Positions 36,714-45,385 of a stretch of 64,000 nucleotides of DNA are shown one piece after another; the first letter of the stretch is position 1, and each line of letters begins with the position of its first letter. The notes beneath the pieces were generated by a model. The model was not told the DNA's origin. It was given only the letters and a program-made list of their open reading frames with translations, and ran no database searches. The stretch comes from Bacteroidota bacterium. GTDB taxonomy: Bacteria; Bacteroidota; Bacteroidia; AKYH767-A; OLB10. The DNA lies in NCBI GenBank assembly GCA_016699635.1, contig CP064983.1:992001-1056000 (forward strand). Direction: 5' to 3'. The translations under genes were made by a program, and so were the position numbers.

Positions 36714-38165
36714 ATGAAACGCTTATTATTATTCTTAGCCCTTGGGTCTATAGCATCGCTGACTCAGGCTAAAACAATTAAGGCCTTGTTTGATTATAAA
36801 TCCTTCTATGCTCCCGGTCAGGGTTCGTATCTGGAATGGTATCTGTCTGTAAAAGGTACTTCCGTAAACTATAAAATGAGCGAAAGCGGTAACTACGAAG
36901 CCTCAGTGGCTGTAGCTTATAAAATTAGCCAAAACGACAAAGTCGTTGCACAGGATAGCTATAACCTTATCAGTCCGCTTACAAAAGACACACTCTTAGT
37001 ATCCGATTTTATTGACAATAAAAGATTGCAGTTGCCTAATGGAAAGTATAACATCGAGTTATCGGTAAAAGATAATGTGGCAGATGCTAAAACCTTTACC
37101 ATAAATCAGGGATTTGAATTGGCTTTTTCACCGGGAAAAACTGCAGTGTCTGATATTGAATTGATACAGAATTATTCTAAAAAAGAAACCGGCAATAGTG
37201 CTTTAATTAAAAATGGATATGAAATAATTCCTCGTGTTGACAATTTTTATCAGACACATGAAGAACGTTTAATCTATTATGCAGAAACCTATTTTACAAA
37301 CTCCCTTACTGATGATGCCGTTGCCGTTTACAGTTATCTGCAGAATGCAGAATCAGGCAACACTATAATGGATTATGGAACTGTTCAGCGTAAAAAAACA
37401 AGTGAAGTAATTCCGCTGTTGAGCGAAATTAATATAGCTAATCTGGGTTCAGGCAACTACAATCTTGTCGTTGAAATAAAAGATAAAAACAATCAGTCAT
37501 TGGCATTATCAAAAATATTTTTTCAGCGTCAATCTGTAGTGAAAGATAATTTTGCATTAAATAATGATGTTTCATCAACCTTTGTTGCCACAATGAATGA
37601 TAAAAATGTGCTTGCAGAAAATATTGCCTGTCTGCAACCTATCAGCAATGCGCAACAATCGGAGTGGATAGGCAATCAGCTTAAAGCTGCCAACATTGAT
37701 ATGATGAAAAATTTCTTTTATGACTTTTGGCAACGCAGAGAGCCTGCCGATCCACAAAAAGCATGGAACGTTTATAAAACGCATGTAGATGCCGTTCAAC
37801 AAAAATTCGGTTCACGTGCCTTAAAAGGTTACAATACTGATATGGGAAGAGTTTACCTTGCCTATGGCGCACCAAGCAATATAAATAAAGGTGAATATGA
37901 ACCCAATACTTATCCGTATGAAATCTGGCGCTACGATAAAATAAACAATCACACCAACAAGACTTTTGTATTTTACAGCAAAGACTTGTTAGCACGTAAT
38001 TTTACACTTTTGCACAGCGATATGCCGGGCGAGCCTTACGAAGCAGCATGGAATATGATTTTGCATGATCGCAGCATTAAAGCTAAAAATATTGATGATA
38101 CCGGTCAGGATTTGAAAGGTGTTTATTCAGGTGATAGAACTAATGATAATTTTAATGCCAAGTAA
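36714..38165 (+). CDS. GWxTD-domain exported protein
   Basis: A 483-residue protein with a signal peptide (LLLFLALGSIASLTQA). The C-terminal GWxTD domain is recognised by MMKNFFYDFWQRREPADPQKA, RALKGYNTDMGRVYLAYGAPS and YPYEIWRYDKI. The first two thirds are beta-rich, with KSFYAPGQGSYLEWYLSV typical of the family in Bacteroidota. Function is unknown. The gene is followed after six bases by the acyltransferase. Confidence 0.83.
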   Translation: MKRLLLFLALGSIASLTQAKTIKALFDYKSFYAPGQGSYLEWYLSVKGTSVNYKMSESGNYEASVAVAYKISQNDKVVAQDSYNLISPLTKDTLLVSDFIDNKRLQLPNGKYNIELSVKDNVADAKTFTINQGFELAFSPGKTAVSDIELIQNYSKKETGNSALIKNGYEIIPRVDNFYQTHEERLIYYAETYFTNSLTDDAVAVYSYLQNAESGNTIMDYGTVQRKKTSEVIPLLSEINIANLGSGNYNLVVEIKDKNNQSLALSKIFFQRQSVVKDNFALNNDVSSTFVATMNDKNVLAENIACLQPISNAQQSEWIGNQLKAANIDMMKNFFYDFWQRREPADPQKAWNVYKTHVDAVQQKFGSRALKGYNTDMGRVYLAYGAPSNINKGEYEPNTYPYEIWRYDKINNHTNKTFVFYSKDLLARNFTLLHSDMPGEPYEAAWNMILHDRSIKAKNIDDTGQDLKGVYSGDRTNDNFNAK

Positions 38166-38171
38166 TTTTAG

Positions 38172-39021
38172 GTGACCTTTCTCTTTCTGAAGTTTGTAAT
38201 TCGATGTATTGCTTTTCTTGATTTAAGAATACTATATCTCTTAGCTGATGGTATTGCCTTCTGTTTTAAATATATTTTCCCATATCGCAAAAAGGTAATC
38301 CTTCAAAATCTTTATAACTCCTTTCCTGAAAAAAGTGAACAGGAGATAGAAGAAATTGCTAAGCAGTTTTATAACTACTTTGCCAACCTGATTGTAGAGA
38401 CCATAAAAATGTCGAGCATATCAAAGAAGAATTGCTCAGACGCTGGCGTTTTACAAATGCAGAAGTTCTTCATAGCTATTATGAAAAAAACCGTAGTATC
38501 ATTGCCGTTTGTGGTCACTTCAATAATTGGGAGTTAGGAGCATTGGCACTTTCTGTAATAGATAAACATCAGATGCTTGGTGTTTACAAACCATTGACCA
38601 ACAAATCGTGGGATGAATATTTTAGAACCATTCGTTCGCGATTCGGTATGATACCGGTTCCGATGAAATCAATATTACGCGAATTGATTAAACGTAAAAA
38701 TGAGCCAACCATAACTACGCTTGCTGCCGATCAGACACCACACCGTTCTGAAATAAATTATCGGACAACTTTTTTAAATCAGGATACAGCAGTATTTCTG
38801 GGCGCAGAAAAACTTTGTAAACAAACCGGTCATGTACTTATATATTTTCGATGCACCAAATTCGTAGAGGTTATTATGATATTACCATCATTCCAATAAG
38901 TGATGACCCAAAAAATACTGCTGAATACGAACTCACTCACAAACATTTAAGATTATTAGAGAACGACATACATGCACAACCCGGTAACTGGCTTTGGAGT
39001 CACCGCAGATGGAAATATTAA
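38172..39021 (+). CDS. Lipid A late acyltransferase family protein (LpxL/HtrB-like), two frameshifts
   Basis: Inner-membrane acyltransferase that adds a secondary acyl chain to a lipid A precursor. About 283 residues from a GTG start. Blocks: YRKKVILQNLYNSFPEKS in frame one, the catalytic HX4E in VCGHFNNWELGALA and GVYKPLTNKSWDEYF, LAADQTPH in frame two, and MHQIRRGYYDITIIPI plus the C-terminal PGNWLWSHRRWKY in frame three. Frames change at 38423-38425 (AAA likely AAAA) and near 38846-38852. The third frame ends at 39019-39021. All conserved blocks are present, so the gene is probably functional. Confidence 0.85.
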
Positions 39022-39034
39022 ATAACAATCAACA

Positions 39035-39319
39035 ATGAACGTATTAAAACAATTCAGATTAATTGCAATTGCAGAAGGCATCTCCTTTTTAGTTTTACTT
39101 TTTATTGCCATGCCGTTGAAGTATGGCGCAGATATGCCCCTAGCAGTAAAATATACAGGCTGGGTGCATGGACTTTTATTTGTGTTTTATGTTTATTCGC
39201 TGCTTCAGGTGTGGCAGCAATATAAATGGAATTTAAAAATGATGTCGTTAGCCATGCTGGCATCGGTATTGCCTTTTGGAACTTTTTATTTTGAGAAGAA
39301 ATATCTGAATAACATATAA
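39035..39319 (+). CDS. DUF3817-family small membrane protein
   Basis: A 94-residue protein with three hydrophobic segments and the family pattern FRLIAIAEGISFLVLLFIAMPLKY ... WVHGLLFVFYV ... LPFGTFYFEKKY. The DUF3817 domain occurs alone or fused to transporters; its function is unknown. It lies 13 bases after the acyltransferase, probably in the same operon. Confidence 0.86.
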   Translation: MNVLKQFRLIAIAEGISFLVLLFIAMPLKYGADMPLAVKYTGWVHGLLFVFYVYSLLQVWQQYKWNLKMMSLAMLASVLPFGTFYFEKKYLNNI

Positions 39320-39350
39320 TGCCCTTTAGATTTCATTTCTTTGCAGCCTG

Positions 39351-40373
39351 ATGAAAGCTGCTGTTGTCATATTAAATTATAATGGTGCAGCATTACTGCA
39401 ACAATTTCTGCCTTCGGTAATTGCAAACACACCGTCCTGGTGTTCTGTTATAGTTGCAGACAATGCCTCTACCGACAATTCCTTGTCGGTAATGAAAAAG
39501 CATTTTCCTGATGTACGCTGTATTGAAATGCAACAAAACACTGGCTTTGCAGGAGGTTACAACAATGCATTGCAGCATGTAGATGCAGAATATTTTATTT
39601 TACTCAATTCAGATATTGAAGTAACTCCACAATGGATTGAGCCTATTATTGAATTTATGGACAAACATGCAGATGTTGCAGCTTGTCAGCCAAAAATATT
39701 AGCCTATCACCGGAAAGAATATTTTGAACATGCAGGTGCCTGTGGCGGATATATTGATTATTTGGGTTATCCGTTTTGCAGAGGAAGAATTTTTAATTCA
39801 TTAGAAAAAGACGAAAACCAATATTCAGATAACAAAGAAATTTTTTGGGCAACAGGTGCTGCTATGTTTATCAGAAGCCATGTTTTTAAATCAGCAGGAG
39901 GTTTTGACACTGACTTTTTTGCACACATGGAAGAGATTGATCTTTGCTGGCGTATGAAGCATAGTGGTCATAAACTGTATTGTATTCCTGCATCAAGAGT
40001 ATATCATGTTGGTGGTGGAACATTACATAAAAGTAACCCGAAAAAGACCTATCTCAATTTCAGAAATAATCTGATGATGCTGTTAAAAAATTTACCTTCA
40101 GGCAATAGATTTTCTGTATTTACCAAACGAATGTATCTTGATAAACTGGCTTTCATTAAATTTTTTATTTCAGGAAATTTTAAAGATGCTTGGGCTGTTT
40201 ATAGGGCTTATTTTTATGTGATACTTCATTTTAAAACTTTAAAGAAAAAACGTGTAGAAATTAAAAATATCAACACCAATGTTTCCTGTATATTTGAAAA
40301 AAGCATTGTTGCAGAACATTTTTTCAGAGGAAAAAAGAAGTTTACAGAATTAAATCAAGATTGTTTTTCATAA
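39351..40373 (+). CDS. Glycosyltransferase family 2 protein (rhamnosyltransferase-like)
   Basis: A 340-residue GT-A-fold glycosyltransferase: VVILNYNGAALL, the nucleotide-binding VADNASTDNSL, the metal-binding LLNSDIEV in place of DxD, then GAAMFIRSHVFKSAGGFDTDFFAHMEEIDLCWRM, the signature of the WbbL-like GT2 subgroup. It probably adds a sugar to a surface polysaccharide; the donor cannot be told. It stands 32 bases after the DUF3817 gene and 20 before the FAH-family gene. Confidence 0.87.
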   Translation: MKAAVVILNYNGAALLQQFLPSVIANTPSWCSVIVADNASTDNSLSVMKKHFPDVRCIEMQQNTGFAGGYNNALQHVDAEYFILLNSDIEVTPQWIEPIIEFMDKHADVAACQPKILAYHRKEYFEHAGACGGYIDYLGYPFCRGRIFNSLEKDENQYSDNKEIFWATGAAMFIRSHVFKSAGGFDTDFFAHMEEIDLCWRMKHSGHKLYCIPASRVYHVGGGTLHKSNPKKTYLNFRNNLMMLLKNLPSGNRFSVFTKRMYLDKLAFIKFFISGNFKDAWAVYRAYFYVILHFKTLKKKRVEIKNINTNVSCIFEKSIVAEHFFRGKKKFTELNQDCFS

Positions 40374-40393
40374 TAATTCTTAATTGTTAATCA

Positions 40394-41005
40394 ATGAAAA
40401 TAATTTGTGTTGGTCGAAACTATGCTGCACATGCAGCAGAGCTAAAAAATCCGTTGCATTCAGAGCCTGTCATTTTTATGAAACCAGAAACGGCACAATT
40501 GCTGCCACGAATGCCATTTTTTATTCCTGACTTCAGCACCGACATTCATCATGAAGTGGAATTGGTTGTAAAAATCAACCGTACAGGAAAGCACATTCAG
40601 GAGCAGTTTGCAAACACCTATTATGATGAAATAGGCATAGGAATAGATTTTACTGCTCGCGACAAACAATCGCAATTAAAAGAAAAAGGTCTGCCCTGGG
40701 AGTTAGCCAAAGCATTTGATGGCAGCGCACCTACAGGTAAGTTCCTCAATAAATCATTATTCAAATCGGTTGAGGATATTAATTTCCGACTTGAAAAAAA
40801 TGGAAATATTGTGCAGCAAGGCAACAGCAGCAATATGCTTTTTAATATTGATAAAATAATTGCATTTGTTTCATCCTACATCACTCTTAAAAAAGGTGAT
40901 TTGATTTTTACGGGTACTCCCGAAGGTGTTGGCAAGGTACAGGCAAACGATGTATTGGATGCATTTATTGAAGATCAACATCTTCTGACTGTTAAAATAA
41001 AATAG
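40394..41005 (+). CDS. Fumarylacetoacetate hydrolase family protein
   Basis: A 203-residue single-domain FAH-fold enzyme: KIICVGRNYAAHAAEL at the N-terminus, the metal-binding FSTDIHHEVELVVKI, GIGIDFTARDKQ, and near the end GDLIFTGTPEGVGKV. Bacterial members hydrolyse acylpyruvates or decarboxylate oxaloacetate (FAHD1-like). The short length and motif spacing fit that FAHD1-like group better than true fumarylacetoacetase. Confidence 0.87.
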   Translation: MKIICVGRNYAAHAAELKNPLHSEPVIFMKPETAQLLPRMPFFIPDFSTDIHHEVELVVKINRTGKHIQEQFANTYYDEIGIGIDFTARDKQSQLKEKGLPWELAKAFDGSAPTGKFLNKSLFKSVEDINFRLEKNGNIVQQGNSSNMLFNIDKIIAFVSSYITLKKGDLIFTGTPEGVGKVQANDVLDAFIEDQHLLTVKIK

Positions 41006-41103
41006 TTAAAAAATAATTATTCCTCATCAGAACATTAGGTCAATACGCTAATTTTACCCTTATTAATATTTAAATTTACGCCCGCAAAAATCACTTTTCA
41101 AAC

Positions 41104-42483
41104 ATGCTTCAGCAACAGCAAAAGGAAGAAATAAAAAGCCTGCTCCGGGAGGCCGACCTTGCAGGTTGCAAAGCATATCTGGAGAATTGGTTGCCCGCAG
41201 AGTTGGTCGAACTTATTGATGAGTCGCCAAACGAACATCGCGTTTTAATTTTTAAGGCTATAAATCGTGAACAGGCTTTTGAAACCTATGAATCATTAGA
41301 CCTGAATCTGCAGATTTCTTTACTCGACATTTTACCTCCGCGTCAGGTACAGCTTATTCTCAATGACATGAGTCCCGATTCGCGTACAGCATTGCTCGAA
41401 GATATTGATAACGACCTGCTGAACCGCTTGCTGAAACTGCTCACACCAAAGGAGCGTGCCATTGCACTTTCTCTGCTTGGCTATCCTGAAAATTCTATCG
41501 GTCGTTTGATGACACCCGATTACATTGCCATAAGAAAAGAATGGAGCGTACAATATGCGCTCGACTACATTCGTGAAAACGGTGAAAACTCTGAAACGCT
41601 GAACATCATTTATATTGTTGATGACAAAGGACATCTGATTGACGATATTAAAGTAGCCGAAATATTATTAGCCGACCTGCATATTAAAATTGAAGAGCTG
41701 ATTGACGGAAAATATACTGCACTTTCTGTTACTGATGATGAGAAAGTTGCCATCAGCGAATTTAAAAAACACAACCGTGTGGTATTGCCTGTGGTTGACA
41801 CTTCGCAAATGCTGTTAGGGATTATTACCGTTGATGATGTTTTACAACTTGCAGAGCAGGAATATTCTGAAGACATCCAGAAACTTGGTGCCGTTGAAGC
41901 GTTGGAAGAGCCATATATGGAAGTGCCCATGTATCGTCTGTTGCAAAAACGTGCTCCCTGGCTGATAGTACTTTTTATCGGTGAAATGTTTACGGCTTCG
42001 GCAATGAGTTTTTTTGAGCATGAAATCCAAAGAGCTGTAGTGCTTGCATTATTTATTCCGCTCATTGTCAGCAGCGGTGGCAATGCAGGCTCACAAGCAG
42101 CTACACTTATTATCCGTGCATTGGCGCTTGGCGAAGTTGGCATGAAAGACTGGTGGCGGGTAATGCGCAGAGAAATAATTTCCGGATTGATGCTTGGACT
42201 CATTCTGGGAAGTATTGGATTTTTACGTGTTGCCGCATGGGCAATGTTTACAGATATTTACGGACCACATTGGCTGCTCATTGGCATTACCATTGGCATA
42301 ACGTTAATTGGTGTCTGTTTATGGGGAACTGTTATGGGCTCTATGTTGCCCATTGTTTTAAAACGCTTTGGTGCCGACCCTGCAACCTCTTCTGCACCAT
42401 TCATTGCAACTTTGGTTGACGTTACCGGATTGGTAATCTATTTTTCTATTGCTGCAACAATACTCTCGGGAACGCTGCTTTAA
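41104..42483 (+). CDS. mgtE: Magnesium transporter MgtE
   Basis: A 459-residue Mg2+ channel: N-terminal helical MgtE_N domain (to about 130), two CBS domains (RLMTPDYIAIRKEWSVQYAL and AISEFKKHNRVVLPVVDTSQMLLGIITVDDV) and five C-terminal membrane helices with SSGGNAGSQAATLIIRALALGE and the pore motif PATSSAPFIATLVDVTGL. Low cytosolic Mg2+ opens the channel through the CBS/N domains. The frame is intact. Confidence 0.96.
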   Translation: MLQQQQKEEIKSLLREADLAGCKAYLENWLPAELVELIDESPNEHRVLIFKAINREQAFETYESLDLNLQISLLDILPPRQVQLILNDMSPDSRTALLEDIDNDLLNRLLKLLTPKERAIALSLLGYPENSIGRLMTPDYIAIRKEWSVQYALDYIRENGENSETLNIIYIVDDKGHLIDDIKVAEILLADLHIKIEELIDGKYTALSVTDDEKVAISEFKKHNRVVLPVVDTSQMLLGIITVDDVLQLAEQEYSEDIQKLGAVEALEEPYMEVPMYRLLQKRAPWLIVLFIGEMFTASAMSFFEHEIQRAVVLALFIPLIVSSGGNAGSQAATLIIRALALGEVGMKDWWRVMRREIISGLMLGLILGSIGFLRVAAWAMFTDIYGPHWLLIGITIGITLIGVCLWGTVMGSMLPIVLKRFGADPATSSAPFIATLVDVTGLVIYFSIAATILSGTLL

Positions 42484-42486
42484 ATA

Positions 42487-43383
42487 TTAATTTATTATTG
42501 GTATAAGCCCTCTTACACCCATATCAACAACAGTGTCGCCATTAGCAGGTTCATACACTCCGGGGGTGCTGTGTTCTACCCATTCAAAGCTCTTGTTAGT
42601 AGAGATAGATACTGTAATCGTTTTATCTGATGTTTCATTTCCGGTAACTACAAATGGTGCAGAAAAGACACCTGTAACCACACATGACCCTGCAGGGATT
42701 GGCGAAGTTGATGCCAGCGGATTAGGAACAGTTGTTGCACCGGCAGGAGCCTGTCCGCTGATGACAGGAGGAAGAAAACCCGGGAAAGGATAATTTTGAT
42801 TTAAGGTTTCAAATGCCCAGTAACCTTGCTTACGATTAGCATTTAATGTGACGGTGCTGTCCTTTATTTTAAATGAGTTAATAAAAGAGTTGAATCCAAT
42901 AAAAGAAGCAACAGTACCTTTAAGGTTGGGATAAACAGTTCCAAGAATATTGGCACCGAAGGTGATGTCATAATTCTGATACGCTAATGAAACACGTAAG
43001 TACTGATATGTGCCGGGAGCAATGTTTTTAAACGGCACTCTGAAAAACTCTTCATTGTTACCTGCAAGTACCGACTCTGAAAAAACAATAGCATTGTCGC
43101 CACCTTGTGTGGTTTCACTATTTCTGTATAGCACTGCCCCACTACCTAACTGCGTAAATGCCGTTGGTGCAAGTTCAATATAGTGCGAACTCATGGAATT
43201 AAATACTGGCGATAATGCACCGTGATTAGCAGGTAGCGTTGCTGCATTGCCAAAATTATCCTGACGCTGTTGTGTGGAGTCAAAACGAAACTTAAATATC
43301 AACTGCGCTTCGTTATCATCATCTTTCTTCTTGCATGATGTAGTTATGACGAATGCCAACAGAATAAATAATACATTTTTCAT
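42487..43383 (-). CDS. Lipoprotein of unknown function
   Basis: A 298-residue protein with a lipoprotein signal: AFVITTSCKKKDDDNEAQ, the Lys/Asp stretch after the Cys suggesting surface exposure. The body is beta-rich, starting LIFKFRFDSTQQRQDNFGN and including a proline-rich loop around PFPGFLPPVISGQAPAG. I do not recognise the family. It is convergent with mgtE, three bases apart, without a visible terminator between them. Confidence 0.7.
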   Translation of the reverse strand: MKNVLFILLAFVITTSCKKKDDDNEAQLIFKFRFDSTQQRQDNFGNAATLPANHGALSPVFNSMSSHYIELAPTAFTQLGSGAVLYRNSETTQGGDNAIVFSESVLAGNNEEFFRVPFKNIAPGTYQYLRVSLAYQNYDITFGANILGTVYPNLKGTVASFIGFNSFINSFKIKDSTVTLNANRKQGYWAFETLNQNYPFPGFLPPVISGQAPAGATTVPNPLASTSPIPAGSCVVTGVFSAPFVVTGNETSDKTITVSISTNKSFEWVEHSTPGVYEPANGDTVVDMGVRGLIPIIN

Positions 43384-43808
43384 TTGTTTGATTTTTAAAT
43401 TCTATGCTGCAATAATAATCATATCCTATAATAGGAAACGTTGTAGTTGATGAATAATTGTACTTTAGAAGTGATAAGGTGATTATGCAATGAAGTAATA
43501 ATTTAAGTCCTCTATACCCGTTTAGTTGTATTTTGGAATTCCAAGAAAAATAAAACAAATAAGAATGGCTTTTACACTTGATTGAAGATGATAAATTTGA
43601 GTTAAATATACTGCATTTTTTTTAAAAAGCAAATATTTTTTATTCATTTACATCCTAACTCCAAATTCAAACTGCAAAATGTATTGCTGTTTAAGTTTCT
43701 GTCAAAAGAAACTTTGCTTCCACAATGAAACTTACATTCAAGAAAGTATTTTGTCAATTATCAATTACACACCTATGGAAATATTTAATTACAAATTGAA
43801 AATAATCT
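43384..43808. other. Intergenic stretch, no gene seen
   Basis: This is about 425 A+T-rich bases between the lipoprotein start and the end of the Cys-rich gene. I see no credible ORF, tRNA or T-tailed hairpin, and no exact TAnnTTTG box on the minus strand where the lipoprotein promoter should be. Confidence 0.45.
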
Positions 43809-44204
43809 TTACACCTCCAACAAATCTTTGTCTTTAATTGCAAGCAGTGGGCAAACATCGCAGGCCATACGACCTTCCTGATAAAACCAACGGCATCTTT
43901 CGCGAATACTGCATTGCGGTAAAATGGCATCTTTTTTTAAGGTCAAGTCTTCAACATTTTTAAGAACCTTACCCACACAGCCACAAGCTGCTCCTGTCCA
44001 GTGTTTGCATCCAGTTTCCAGACAAACATTGCTGAAACGAAATCGCTTTTCAGGATTGCTGACTGCAGTCATAACATCAAAAAGGTCTTCGTCCACCATG
44101 ATGTTTTCTTTTAAAAAATCAAATACATCATTATCAATTTTTACACCTATGAGTTTTGCTCCGGGTTCGCATTTGGTGATGGGGCACATTTTCAACTCTT
44201 TCAT
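43809..44204 (-). CDS. Cysteine-rich protein of unknown function, possible metal or Fe-S binder
   Basis: About 131 residues from the ATG at 44204; a GTG at 44246 would add 14. Nine to ten cysteines occur as CPITKC, VCLETGCKHW, ACGC, CSIRERCRWFYQEG and ACDVCPLL. The C-terminal CSIRxxCRWFxQxGxxAC..CP pattern recalls small proteins in cyanobacteria and Bacteroidota annotated as nitrogen-fixation-associated or left unnamed. A zinc or Fe-S site is likely from the clusters, but no function follows. No signal peptide, so cytosolic. Confidence 0.68.
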   Translation of the reverse strand: MKELKMCPITKCEPGAKLIGVKIDNDVFDFLKENIMVDEDLFDVMTAVSNPEKRFRFSNVCLETGCKHWTGAACGCVGKVLKNVEDLTLKKDAILPQCSIRERCRWFYQEGRMACDVCPLLAIKDKDLLEV

Positions 44205-44258
44205 GTCTGTAATTTTTGCGGTTTTATAATATTTACTTTTTTTCACTTTTAAAATTTT

Positions 44259-44291
44259 CTGACCCCGGCATTCGTTAACACCGGGAATCAG
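44259..44291. other. Hairpin between the LytTR and Cys-rich genes
   Basis: CTGA and TCAG arms enclose a second stem CCCGG / CCGGG with a 12-base loop. On the plus strand it is followed by ATTTTTTC, but no plus-strand gene precedes it. On the minus strand it could end the LytTR transcript only weakly. Confidence 0.35.
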
Positions 44292-44430
44292 ATTTTTTCA
44301 ATTGGGTTAGCCTCAGGGCGATTTCCAAATCCGAGTTGAGGATATGACATCAAAGTAAAATACAATTAATTTTACAACCTAAAGGTTTTGTATCAAATGC
44401 AGATGCGGTTGTACGAGGGAAATAAATCTG

Positions 44431-45180
44431 CTAAATAGGCTTCAATCTCAATAAAAAATCTTCTTTTCTCCCTCTGGCTATCTCTATGGTATTGCCATTT
44501 GACATGATGACTTCACCACCATTATTGTGGCTTACAGATTTTACGTGCGCTAAGTTTACCATATTTGACTTATGTACCCGAAAAAAGTCGAAATCGGTGA
44601 GTGCTTTTTCATAAACACCTAATTGTTTAGTGACCAAACGCTCTGTATTGTCTGTCAGAAAAAAACGGGAATAATTGCCTTCGCCTCTGATGTGAATAAC
44701 CTGCTTTAATTTGAGCACATCAAAGCCTGAAAATTTTGGAAGAGCAATGTGCATTTCGTCCTTTTGGCTGATGTTATGGTTGTGCAATAAAACCTGAAGC
44801 ATTTCAGCCGACCTTTTACGTTCTGCCTCTACCTCAAACTTTTTTATGGCACGCTGAAGGTCTTCAGGTGTAACAGGCTTTACCAAATAATCAACAGCCG
44901 CTACTTCAAATGCACGGACTGCATATTTATCAAAACCTGTTATAAAAACAACACCAAAGTCAATCTTTTCAAACCTTTGCAAAAGGTCAAATCCGGTATA
45001 GGGCGGCATGTCAATATCACTGAAAACCAAATCGGGCTTTGTGCTGCGTATGAGTGTTTCTGCCTCCGGTACAGAGCTGGCAGTGCCCAGAATCTTTATC
45101 TGCGGAAAGTAATTTTCTACACAGTCTTTTATAAGATTAATCTGGTTGACTTCATCATCAACTAGCACAAGGTTTATCAT
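44431..45180 (-). CDS. LytTR-family response regulator
   Basis: A 249-residue two-domain regulator. The N-terminal receiver (1-about 120) has LVDDEVNQINLI, phospho-acceptor Asp in LVFSDIDMPPYTG, and VDYLVKPV. The C-terminal LytTR DNA-binding domain (about 145-247) has VIHIRGEGNYSRFFL and FFRVHKSNMVNLAHV. Partner sensor kinases of the LytS/HisKA_7TM type are usually encoded alongside; none is here, so it is an orphan. An intrinsic terminator sits in its leader at 45206-45245, suggesting attenuation or loss of an upstream gene. Confidence 0.92.
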   Translation of the reverse strand: MINLVLVDDEVNQINLIKDCVENYFPQIKILGTASSVPEAETLIRSTKPDLVFSDIDMPPYTGFDLLQRFEKIDFGVVFITGFDKYAVRAFEVAAVDYLVKPVTPEDLQRAIKKFEVEAERKRSAEMLQVLLHNHNISQKDEMHIALPKFSGFDVLKLKQVIHIRGEGNYSRFFLTDNTERLVTKQLGVYEKALTDFDFFRVHKSNMVNLAHVKSVSHNNGGEVIMSNGNTIEIARGRKEDFLLRLKPI

Positions 45181-45205
45181 GGCTTAAAAGTAGCGGAAAT
45201 CCGAC

Positions 45206-45245
45206 AAAAAAACTCAGGTTGCAAAAAATATTTTGCAACCTGAGT
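45206..45245 (-). terminator. Terminator hairpin in the 5' leader of the LytTR gene (possible attenuator)
   Basis: A perfect 15-bp stem, arms ACTCAGGTTGCAAAA and TTTTGCAACCTGAGT with a four-base loop, is followed on the minus strand by a run of T, 25 bases before the ATG at 45180. The nearest gene upstream reads the other way, so no other transcript would normally end here. Confidence 0.75.
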
Positions 45246-45385
45246 ACCTAACCTAAGCCTATGAAACAATACAACCAATAAACAGCACAGCACCAATTTT
45301 GTTTTAGCCGCTCACTTATTAACTGAATGTGAATGACATAATCATTTTACATACATTCGCATCTCTAAAAAATCAAACAAAATAT

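Noticed and set aside
41610..42203. 197-codon minus-strand ORF inside mgtE
   Set aside because: It is antisense to a well-conserved transporter and shows no recognisable protein features.
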